A stretch of 64,000 nt of DNA from Chamaecrista fasciculata (lineage: Eukaryota > Streptophyta > Magnoliopsida > Fabales > Fabaceae): NCBI GenBank assembly GCA_003254925.1, contig QANZ01022661.1, positions 143,704-207,703 on the forward strand, given 5' to 3'. A program made the position numbers and the translations under genes. The notes under the pieces are model-generated. The model was not told where the DNA came from and did no database searches. It worked only from the letters and a program-made list of their open reading frames with translations. Numbering within the stretch: the first letter of the stretch is position 1; every line of letters begins with the position of its first letter. This document shows positions 21,808 through 32,064 of the stretch, piece by piece.

Positions 21808-23167
21808 GGGTAAATTGCAATTTGGTACCTTGTGGTTAGGGGCGGTTCCCTTCGATATCCTGAAAGAAAAATTTTTGCATTGTGGTACCCCGTGGTTTGC
21901 TCCGTTAGCGATTTGGTCCCCTGAGGTTTTTTTCTGTTAGGATTTAACGGCAAATGTACGTTAAAATGTCAAAAATCTCCTAACAAGTCTTCTCTTATGC
22001 GTTTAAGTCCTTTCCCTTTACTAAAAGGGATCAAAACATAAAGAATTAATTATAAAAGGGTCTTTAGAATTCTAATATTATAGAATTTTCTCATTTTCGT
22101 AAGATTTCTTTTGAATAGGTCCTGATTTAATTACACTTTAATCCCAAAAGTTTATGATCTTTATCAAAATAGTCCTTAGAACCTCAAAAGACAAATGAGC
22201 ATCTATGATTTATCAAAAAAATCCCTATATTCAACTACAATTTTCATTCAAGTACACTACAAACAAATCAAAACCCCCAAATTTTTCCAAAATCAAGCCC
22301 CACAAATCAAAAACCCTCTCAACAACAAAATCAACATTATGAACAACCAATTTCTTCATACCCTAAGGAATCAAAATTCAAAACTAAGGAATTCAATTTC
22401 TTCCTCAATTTTCCAAAATTTGGCATAATTGGTCCCTCGAAAGTTTTTTTATCCATTTTTCCGTTGAAAAAAAGAAAAAAAAAAATAAACTTTTATCCTC
22501 CAAAAATTTTATTTTCTTATATTAAGGTCCTTTTCCGTTGGACCAATTATGCCAAATTTTGGAAAATTGAGGAAGAAATTGAATTCCTTAGTTTTGAATT
22601 TTGATTCCTTAGGGTATGAATAAATTGGTTGTTGATGATGTTGATTTTGTTGTTGAGAGGGTTTTTGATTTGTGGGGCTTGCTTTTAGAAAAATTTGGGG
22701 GTTTTGATTTGTTTGTAGTGTACTTGAATGAAAATTGTAGTTGAATATAAGGATTTTTTTGATAAATCATAGATGCTCATTTGTCTTTTGAGGTTCTAAG
22801 GACTATTTTGATAAAGATCATAAACTTTTGGGATTAAAGTGTAATTAAATCAGGACCTATTCAAAAGAAATCTTATGAAAAGGAGAAAATTCTATAATAT
22901 TAGAATTCTAAAGACCATTTTATAATTAATTCTTTATGTTTGGATCCCTTTTAGTAAAGGGAAAGGACTTAAACGTATAAGAGAAGACTTATTGGGAGAT
23001 TTTTGACATTTTAACGTACATTTGCCGTTAAATCCTAACAGAAAAAAACCTCAGGGGACCAAATCGCTAACGGAGCAAACCACGAGGTATCGCAATGCAA
23101 AAATTTTTCTTTCAGGGTACCGAAGGGGAACCGCCCCTAACTAAGGGTAACAAATTGCAATTTACCC
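21808..23167. mobile_element. Intact-looking foldback Mutator-like element with ~630-bp arms
   Basis: A 1360-bp element starting GGGTAAATTGCAATTTGG and ending with its reverse complement, flanked by a perfect 9-bp target duplication TTTACTTTT (21799-21807 and 23168-23176). The two arms (about 21808-22435 and 22540-23167) are inverted copies with only scattered mismatches, around a loop of about 100 bp. The outer 350 bp match the arms of the element at 17213-20645; the inner arm sequence is its own. No transposase. If transcribed it would give one very long hairpin RNA. Confidence 0.9.
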
Positions 23168-23176
23168 TTTACTTTT

Positions 23177-23753
23177 CACAAATATATACATATATATTTG
23201 TTTGTGGCTAGTAGGGGCAAGAGTGGTAAACTAGTGATTTCCTTTGTTATTCCAAGTTTAGTTTATACTTTATAATATTATACTCGCGTTTTGATGTCGA
23301 TGGCTATTGATTGATGAATTGAGGTGGAGTAGAAGCTAGATTTTTGGCCGACTATTATGCTATTTTTGATATGTCATAATAGAAAAGTGTAAATGGAATG
23401 AATTAGGATAATAGATAGATAAAGAAGGAATTAGAGGCGGGAAATGAGAAGAAAAGGAAGAGAAGCCGAAATTAGGAGGAGGTCCGTAGAAAAGGGGATG
23501 ATGAAAGAATAAATAGAGTGAGAAGAGGGAAAAATGAAATGAAGGGAAGGGTGTGTGTGTGGTGTGTGGTGTGTGTCTGTAAATAATAATAAAATTGATT
23601 AATGGTGAGGGGGGAAGGGTAAGGCTTTGCCATTACTGAATTCTCTAAAACCAGAGAATTAAAGAGAGGCATTTTGATTGGGTTGAAAGAAAATTGAAAG
23701 AAAGAAAGAGAAAACTGGATTCCCAAAATTCTTGAAATCAAAAAAATTTCAAG
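23177..23753. other. Promoter and leader region of the second MLO gene
   Basis: The region between the foldback element and the ATG at 23754. It includes a GT-rich microsatellite ('gtgtgtgtgtggtgtgtggtgtgtg', about 23550-23577) and a GA-rich leader. The Mutator-like element ends only about 580 bp upstream of the start codon. Confidence 0.5.
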
Positions 23754-26700
23754 ATGTCGGGAGGCAGTGCTCCTGGGTCAAGGCAGCTCGATCAGACCCC
23801 TACCTGGGCTGTCGCTGCCGTCTGCTTCATTATCGTTCTCATTTCTATCATCCTCGAGGAAGTCATTGACAAAGTTGCCAAGGTAATTTAGGGACCCAAC
23901 CCAAATTTATCATATAGTTTACGGACCAAAATAAGATTTTAACATTTTCCCACTATTTTTTTCCTCAGATGTTTTACCAAAAGAAGAAGAAAGCCTTGCT
24001 AGAAGCCCTCGAAAAAATTAAATCCGGTACGTTTACACTTCATCTGTTGTATGAATCATCGTCATTAATCGATTTCATTTCTCTCGAATTCTCCATGCTA
24101 TGCAGAGCTTATGATCTTGGGGTTTATATCGTTATTGTTAACATTTGGGCAAAACTACATTTCAAAAATTTGTATCCCCGTCAAGTATGGAAATACAATG
24201 CTTCCCTGTAAACTTCATGTGCCTACCAGTGATCACGGCGAGGCCGCCGATTCCCACTCCCAGGCCCAAGCCCAAGCCCAGGCCCATGCCCCGCCCGACG
24301 CCCATGCCGCCGAGTCTGATCATCATCGCAGGCTTCTATTCTATGATCATCATCGCTTCCTTTCTGATTCCGAACCTGCAGGTTGCAAACCAGTACGTTT
24401 CTTCTCCCAATTAACAACTATTTCTCTCTATACGCATTAATATAATATAAGGTCAAAGTGCACTTTTGGTCCTATAACTTTTACTCAGGTCTCAATTTTG
24501 TCTCATAACTTTTTTTGTTGCACTTTTAGTCCCAGATCTTTGGAAAAAGTTTCACCGCCGGTCTCACTTGATTCAAATATATGAGACCAATTTTGCAGCT
24601 GACCCAAAGATATGGGACCGATCATGCAACTTGATTAAATTCTGTAACATGAACCAAAGATATGAGACAAAAAATGTAACACAAGACCAAATTTACAACT
24701 TGAACAAAAGATATGGACCAAAAGTACAACAAAAAAAGTTATGGGACCAAAAATGCACTTTGGCCTATAATATAAGGTCAAAACATATTTTGGCACTTGA
24801 ACAATAGGGTAAATCCTCTTTTCGTCTTTAAACTTTTTTTTTTTCACTTAGATACTCAAATTTCCCAATTGTTTTACATTTAGTATAAACTATAAAATAT
24901 GATTCTATCTGGTTTCTCACTTATCTCTGACCTTGACATTTTAGATAAATTATTTATCTCTTGTTCGTATCCTAATAAATGAGGTGGTAGAGAAAGAGAA
25001 ACATCTTCCCTCTTAGTCACCAATCGAACATAAATTTATGGTTGATTTTTTTTATAAAAAGATTTTTCTTTTCCTATATGCCAACTTACTACAAAAAGAA
25101 ATTATGTTTTGTATGGAACAAATGGAAAAGTTTGATGATTAAAATAGAATTCACCTTATAATTTGAGAACTAAAATGAGATTTTGACATATAATATACTA
25201 TATTCAGACAACACAAGCATTATAATTTTCCGAATAATTTGCTCTTAAATTACTTTCTATCTTGATCTTCCTGAAATCTCAATTTCCAATTAAGTTATTT
25301 ACACTATCTTCTTGATCATCCCCTGGAATTCATATATAGTTTCTTTTTTTGTAGGGTTTTGTGCCTCTTATTTCCGTGCATGGTCTACATCAGTTACACA
25401 TCTTCATTTTTTTCTTAGCAGTCTTCCATGTGTTGTACAGTGCCATCACAATGATGCTCGGAAGATTAAAGGTTCTCTCACATTATTTAAGGAGTTGGAC
25501 TATATTCCATCACTATTTCATTTCATTCTTCAGTTTTGACCTATATATATGCATATAATCCTCTGCCAGATTCGTGGATGGAAGGAATGGGAAATGAGTG
25601 TTCTCAACGCCCCAGATAACATGAATGGTATAATAACCACTCAAATATACAAATTATAATACACCTAGTTTAGCTATCTTTTCTCCATCTTGTTATACAT
25701 ATACATCTCCAACGCTGTAATTTGGGTGTGTACTGAATGTTCAGATCCTTCAAAGTTCAGGCTTACTCATGAGACATCATTTGTGAGGGATCACAACCGT
25801 GTCTGGACTAAAACTCCTGTCACCTTTTACTTTGTAAGCAACTAAATTTATGACAACCTTGTTATTTCCTACATTATATTCTCCATTTGATTTAGAAGAA
25901 ACATCACTTTTCATGCATTAGTGAAAATTCATATTTATGATTAATCGTACTATTGATCATCACTTGGAGGGATCTTTTATATGTGAGTTTCTTTTCAATT
26001 TTGTTTACTTATGAATCCAATTCTTCATACGTTTAAGTAGCTATTTAGGTACGTAGATATGTACATAATTACACACACATGAACCACTCATGAATGAGTC
26101 CAAAACATTGCAAAATCGAATCAAAGACTAGAAAAAAAAAAGGAGAGAGAAACCAAAAAGTTTATGCATGTGAGCTTCACGATTCGATTAATGGGGCAAA
26201 TGTACTTTTTTTTTTATCAGCAATTGATTGACTTAATAGTGCTTAACTGACCACATAAATTGCAGGTATGCTTCTTTCGGCAGTTTCTTAGATCTGTTCG
26301 GAGGGCTGACTACTTGACCATGCGACATGGATTTGTGACCGTTAGTTTTTTCACCTAATGCATGTAGATTGCTATATATTTGATAGTTTATGTTGTTTTA
26401 CAAACAAATGTCTTTTCTTGTAGGTCCACTTAGCACCTGGAAGTAAGTTTGACTTTCAAAAATATATCAAGAGGTCTTTAGAAGACGATTTTAAGGTGGT
26501 TGTGGGGATCAGGTAATTTGGTGTTATTTGATATAATATGTTATTTTGTCAAATTTACGGTTGGTTGAAGAGCCATTTTCCCCCCCACTATCTTCTTATT
26601 TGTAATTTTCTCCTAATTGGTTTATATATATTATTTTATGATTCTGGCAGTCCATTACTTTGGGCATCAGTGGTGTTTTTCATGCTGATAAATGTCCATG

Positions 26701-27999
26701 GTTTGTCCTTAAACTTGGCTATCATTATTAATTAATCTTTTAAATTTTATTTGGCATTCAAATTAACAAGGAACACGATTGCTATCCTCTGTTTATAGGA
26801 TGGAATGCAATGTTGTGGATGTCTTTTCTTCCATTAGCGGTGAGTAGCTTTCTTCACTACCAAGGTTTTATTATTGTTTAGGGGAAAGAAAGAATTGATA
26901 GTCAAAATTGCTTGAAGGTGATTCTAGCTGTTGGAACAAAGCTTCAAGCAATTATAACTCGAATGGCACTTGACATACAACAAAGGCACGCTGTAGTGCA
27001 AGGGATCCCACTTGTGCAAGTCTCTGACAAGCACTTTTGGTTTGCATGGCCTCAGCTAGTCCTTTATCTCATCCATTTTGTCCTCTTTCAGGTTTACTTT
27101 GCTCTATATTGTCTTCCTCTTATTATACAGTTACAGCAAGCTTCATACATATTAAGATATTCTAGTAACCTGATGGTCTTTTGTTTTATTTTGCTTTGTT
27201 TTGTTGTCCAGAATGCGTTTGAGCTGACATATTTCTTGTGGACATGGGTAATAAATTATTCCCACTTTCTTCCTCTTGTTTTTTCTTATTATAATTGGGG
27301 CTGGAACCTTAAAACAGTTGCTGTGGTTGCAGTATGAGTTTGGCTTGTTATCTTGCTTTCATGAGGATATTCTACTCATCGCTGTCAGAATTACTCTTGG
27401 GTAAGTCATGTCCTATTCATGGAAATTAAAGTTAGATACTGGTAGACAAATTAGTGTAATATCTTTATTGCATAGTAGTGTTTTGAAATCAATGCCAATG
27501 TGTTTAGTAATAGAATGCTTAACATAGATTGAAAAGTGCAGAGTAGGAGCTCAGATTGTGTGCAGCTATGTGACACTTCCATTATATGCGCTGGTGACTC
27601 AGGTGCGTACCCAATAATGTTAAAAAGAAAAGAAGAAAAATTGGATGAGTGAAATTAAGATTGATAATAAGAAGTGGGGTTGTGGTTGAAATGTTTCAGA
27701 TGGGATCCACAATGAAGAAGTCAATATTTGATGAGCAAACATCGAAGGCATTGATGAACTGGCATAAGAATGCTCTTCTCAAGAAGAAAGAAGCAGGAGA
27801 AGCAGCAGCAGCAGGAACAGGAGGAACAGGAACAGCAGCAGCAGCAACAACAACGACAACGGCAACAACGGCAGCCACAAATGAATCAATGGCGCCCAAT
27901 CAAACGACAGCAACAATCTTGACAAGCGTGGATGTTGAAGGCCCAAAACCAGGCTCACAAAAGTCTCCATCTGATAAACAGGATTTTTCATTCAAGTGA
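23754..27999 (+). CDS. MLO family seven-transmembrane protein, MLO8/MLO10-like clade
   Basis: Fifteen exons: 23754-23882, 23969-24026, 24106-24392, 25355-25471, 25570-25627, 25745-25833, 26266-26340, 26424-26512, 26651-26700, 26799-26839, 26918-27091, 27212-27247, 27333-27400, 27542-27602, 27700-27999. They give 543 residues. Hallmarks are [73 protein letters not shown], and a calmodulin-binding helix around Trp465. [21 protein letters not shown] and HLAPGSKF fit the Arabidopsis MLO8/MLO10 group (clade III) rather than that of the gene at 2582. Two odd features: the first extracellular loop holds an Ala/Gln/His/Pro-rich stretch (about 24255-24330), and the tail has a Gly/Thr/Ala low-complexity run (about 27800-27880). 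The protein ends QDFSFK, so the C-terminal D/E-F-S/T-F motif is present. Exon 13 is split by an extra intron compared with the first MLO gene. Confidence 0.93.
24451..24765. mobile_element. Foldback MITE in MLO intron 3 (Mutator-like, family A)
   Basis: Ends GGTCAAAGTGCACTTTTGG and CCAAAAATGCACTTTGGCC. It is flanked by a perfect 10-bp direct repeat TATAATATAA (24441-24450 and 24766-24775). Same family as the copies in the first MLO gene and in the PsbP-domain gene. The right target repeat is also the left flank of the next element. Confidence 0.85.
24776..25188. mobile_element. Second foldback element inserted side by side in the same intron
   Basis: Starts GGTCAAAACATATTTTGGC and ends with a diverged inverse (AAAATGAGATTTTGACA). 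Its right flank TATAATATA (25189-25197) repeats the sequence that already flanks the neighbouring element, so three copies of one 9-bp target bracket two elements. The sequence is related to but clearly different from family A. Confidence 0.6.
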
Positions 28000-28419
28000 T
28001 CAGAACAAAACAAAACAAAAAAACCCCAAAAGAAAAGGAAAGTCTTGTCACACAAAATTAACAACTGCATTAATTCCCATGTTAACTGAGCAGTCTAGTT
28101 AGGCTCCGAGCTCTAGCAAACCAGTAGCTCCTCCTTGCCTTTAAACCATACTATATACCTAACATGGACGGGTTCATGTTCAAAGAAGCAGAGCCCTATT
28201 AGAACTAGCAAACTACAATTTGCAGTCCAGATTTTTTGATTAGTAGTGTTGCTTGTACATGTACAACAACAAATTCATTTGCATCCATTGCACTTTGTAT
28301 AAAATTACTATTAAAGCAATAAACCAATTTGCTGTCTTCTTCTAGTTGGTATGAACATCAAAATCAAATATCAAACTTCTGAATTATATGAAGTTAGATC
28401 GGTTAAATAAATTATTAAA
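28000..28419. other. 3' flank of the second MLO gene
   Basis: Probably 3' UTR and terminator of the MLO gene. No coding frame of note. Confidence 0.5.
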
Positions 28420-28783
28420 GAGAAAACTTACTATTTTGTTGTTCAAATTTTCATTGAGTCAACGATTTAGTTCCTAAAAAAATGAAAATAGATGACATGA
28501 ATGTTATTTTTTTTGGGGCTGAACATGAATGTTAATTGTTGACGTGACTTTGTTAAATGTTATTGTAACATTATTCGTTGTACATCTCACATTAATGTGA
28601 TAATTAATGATGACACATATGCATTTTATAATCATATTATTTGTTTAAGTAACAGAAAAAGGACTCCAGAGGCTAACCATTGACATTTACAACTTTTCAA
28701 ATACTAAATAGTATATTTTTAATATTTAGAGACCAAATCATTAGAAGTGTAAAAAATTAAGAGAGCAAATAACAAGTTTTCCC
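28420..28783. mobile_element. Mutator-like MITE upstream of the FKBP gene
   Basis: A 364-bp element with ends GAGAAAACTTACTATTTTG and CAAATAACAAGTTTTCCC, flanked by a perfect 9-bp direct repeat ATTATTAAA (28411-28419 and 28784-28792). It ends less than 100 bp before the candidate TATA box of the FKBP gene, so it forms part of that promoter region. Confidence 0.75.
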
Positions 28784-28875
28784 ATTATTAAATGAAGCAA
28801 ATGAATAATAATAATAATAATAAAAGAATGGTAAGGGCACATGTGTAATTTCATTGCAAGAAGTCAAAAGTGAAG

Positions 28876-28885
28876 AATATATAAA
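28876..28885 (+). promoter_or_regulatory. Candidate TATA box of the FKBP gene
   Basis: ATATATAAAG about 65-75 bp upstream of the ATG at 28949. Motif and spacing only. Confidence 0.45.
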
Positions 28886-28948
28886 GGATTGGATTGTAAG
28901 GGGATGATTGCGTTTGGACGGTTTAAAAGGTTCATGGTGGTGAAGTGA

Positions 28949-30655
28949 ATGCCAAATGCCATGGCTACCATAAGCACGTTTGATTATGTTGGGGTTCTGC
29001 TTCATCAGCTTCATCTCCTTCCAAAGCCTACTAGTATCAGTACAAGTACAAATAGTATAATTACTAGTGCCAGTTGTAGCAGCAGCAACACTCAAACTCA
29101 ATTACAAAGCGTGAAGCAATTGGAGATATCAAGAAGATCGACGGCAATTCTGGTTTCATCATTGCCTTTCAGCCTTGTCAATTGCCTCTTTCCTCCACCA
29201 TTACACGCCAGAGAGAGACGCTCCAGGAAGAAAATCCCCATTGACGATTACCTCACTTCTCGTTGGTTCTCTCTCTCCTCTTCTTCTTCTTCATTTCACT
29301 TTTACTCTCTATTTCTCTCCTCATAACCCTAAACTTTTAATTCGTGACCAAATATTCTGTTATCTTTCTAATTTAGTAACCCTAAAATTTAATCATTTGC
29401 TCACACTGCTGCTGCTACTCAGTGCGCCAATTTATACTCTCTTAATCTATCTCAACTCCTCTGAATTCGCATCTTCAATATTTTTCGCTTTGACTCTGTT
29501 TGTAGTAATTAGCTAACACTTCCACAAAACAACCCGGAACATTTCTTATACCGACTTAACTAGAGAGTTTCGGTGTGCTAATTTATTTATTTTGCTCAAA
29601 TAAAGGCATATATTTATATAAAGGTAGAACATGTAGTTGTTGCTGAACAAAATCCAAATACAATTTGAAGTTCAGAAACTTGGCTTAACAACCTGCTAAT
29701 ATTTGTGATGTTTGATTCAGCTGATGGATTGAAATACTATGATTTGGATGAGGGAAAGGGTCCAATAGCTGAGAAAGGATCAACTGTTCAGGTTTAAAGC
29801 GGAAGATGATATGAACATCTCCATGTGTTTTATTTACTCAAGATTTACTATTGGCTTCTCACTGACAGGTACACTTTGATTGCATATATCGTGGAATTAC
29901 GGCTGTGTCAAGCAGAGAATCTAAACTCCTTGCTGGGAATCGCAGTATAGCTCAGGTTCTGATTCTGTTCTTCAACTTTTTTCTTGCTGGTTTATGTTAT
30001 GTTGTACTTGTGAAACCCTGACAAATCACAAATGCAAGTATATATCCACTTGCTAATCCATGTTTTATGCTCCTAAAAGCCTTATGAGTTCAAGGTGGGA
30101 GCTCCACCAGGAAAGGAACGAAAACGTGAATTTGTGGACAACCCAAATGGTCTATTCTCAGCACAAGCAGCACCAAAACCTCCACCTGCTATGTATTCAA
30201 TAACTGAAGGGATGCGAGTAGGCGGCAAGGTGATCAGAACCTCCTTATTTCTTTTGTTGCCAGTGTCTCATCTAATCTAATAATACTTCACTTCTCTACT
30301 CTTCAAATCTTTATACAATGTTTGCAGCGAACTGTGATTGTTCCACCTGAGAAAGGGTATGGCCAAAAGGGAATGAGTGAGATTCCGGTAAATCCTTCCT
30401 TCCTTACTCTTCTATTGTTCTGTTCTCTCTTGCACTGAGCCCACTTATTATCACACAAGAATGTAAGTGCCAATAGGGAGGTTGTGTTCATAAAAATTGC
30501 ATTATCCTTTTAATCGAGTTTGCCAAAACATAGAACTAACTATTTTACTCTTTCTTGAGACATTAATTTTCTAAAAGTTGTTGATGCTACTGCAGCCTGG
30601 AGGTACATTCGAACTAAATATTGAACTTCTGCAAGTAGTGCCGGCTGAGAAGTGA
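28949..30655 (+). CDS. FKBP18: FKBP-type peptidyl-prolyl isomerase, thylakoid lumen (FKBP18-like)
   Basis: Six exons: 28949-29261, 29721-29791, 29869-29955, 30080-30229, 30328-30387, 30596-30655; 246 residues. A second in-frame ATG (MATIST) at 28961 may be the true start. A long Ser/Thr-rich transit peptide is followed by a twin-arginine signal, Arg62-Arg63 in SRRSTAI, then a hydrophobic stretch ending LHA (85-87), so I infer import into the thylakoid lumen by the Tat route. The FKBP fold is seen in DGLKYYDLDEGKGP, VQVHFDCIY, EFVDNPNG, VIVPPEKGYGQKG and PGGTFELNIELLQV. The Phe-Asp pair and the Tyr of the active site are kept, but the central Trp of classical FKBPs is replaced (ITEGMRVGGKR), so isomerase activity may be weak. 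The insert with NPNGLFSAQAAPKPPPAMY matches the plant FKBP18 group as I remember it. Confidence 0.88.
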
Positions 30656-32064
30656 GATTGAATTGATTCTTGAGCAGAACTTGATGATTTAACATTGACA
30701 TTATTATTCTTACCTTGTGATCCCACAACCATTTTTTCTTTTTCTTTCATATTTTTCCTGGGTATGGGAGGGGCAGCGGAAACAGTGTCTGGTTTATATT
30801 TCTTTTGAACACTGATTAATGTTTGAGATTGCCCTCTCTCAACTATTATTGCCGTTACAAAACAGAAGTAGCTTATTAATATCTTTGAAAATATATGAAT
30901 GATCATTCTTTGGAAAAATTGGGATGACGCTTGTGATTTTGTGAATGCTGGTCACAATTGGCCTGGGCATTAGTAATCGGCCTTGTGCAGTTCCCTTTCC
31001 AAGTTTCCTGTTCTATTTTACACGGAATTATCTAATAACAATAAGTAATAACATGTAACATCTGGCCTAAAACAAAAGGTAACATAATTAGCTAACCTAT
31101 CAAGAGTTTACTTTCAAAGTTTTACAATTTTTCAATCAGTTTCCATATAATAGTTGAAAGAAGTGAATGGCCATGGATGTAGGGAGAGGTTCTTTTATCA
31201 TTATTATTATTTAGAAAAAGATATATCTTTTTATCTTTAAATTCTATATCATATTTTAATCCTGTCCCTTAAATTTATTTACTATCAATTGTCTTAAAAT
31301 TTGATATTTTGGTTGATCTTACCTTTTACACTAATTGCATTAACTAAATTAGCGATAAACATTATATGATTTAGGATAATAATGTAAAATTATAGAAAAA
31401 AAAGTTAAATCTTAACTCAAATTGAAAATCACAGAGAGTTTATTATTAATTCATTTGATGAAATGGGAATAAAAGATAAAATTGATTAAAATATTATTTT
31501 TTGAAGAAGAAATTGATTAAAATATTATATTTAGAAGAAGAAATTGAGAAAAATAAAATTTGGAGATACAATTAAAAATTAATATAAAATTTAGAGATTA
31601 AAAAATACTTTTGCCTTGACACAAGTTTCATACTGTATTATTTTGGGAACACTTATGGAGTGTGGAAACGTGGTACTGAGCTCAATCTCTCAGTTTTTTT
31701 TATGGGTCAAAGCTGCTCACTCAGTCACTCACAAAGTTTTTTTTTTGATCGTGCCAAAAGGCTTACACAAACGGGCCAGTCATTCACATAGTCACATGGA
31801 TGATAGAGAGACAGTAAAATAGTTGATGGGCCTTAAGAGCACAAGAGGCGACCCATAAAGAGACTGGAAAAGTGGAAAGTAATTGTAGATTACAGATTTG
31901 AAGATAGGCAACCACGTACGAGTCTGAGAGAAGAGGCAAGACTCAGAGGTAAGGCGCTTCTTCTTCTTCTTCTTCTTCCTCTTCTTGCGTTGCTTACTTT
32001 CTTTAGGGTGTTATATCTCTTTCAAAATTGATTCGGACGTTTTTCATCACACATCAGAATCAGA
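30656..32064. other. Intergenic region between FKBP and OEP21
   Basis: Starts with the 3' UTR of the FKBP gene. A probable old foldback transposon lies at about 31213-31613: 'aaaagatatatctttttatctttaaattc' at the left and a matching inverse ending 'agattaaaaaatacttttgcc' at the right. No target duplication is clear. A CTT microsatellite ('ttcttcttcttcttcttc', about 31960) lies in the probable OEP21 leader. Confidence 0.45.

Noticed and set aside
22195..22428. 77-codon frame in the foldback element
   Set aside because: It lies wholly within an inverted arm, is rich in Asn/Lys/Ile as random AT-rich sequence would be, and has no domain.
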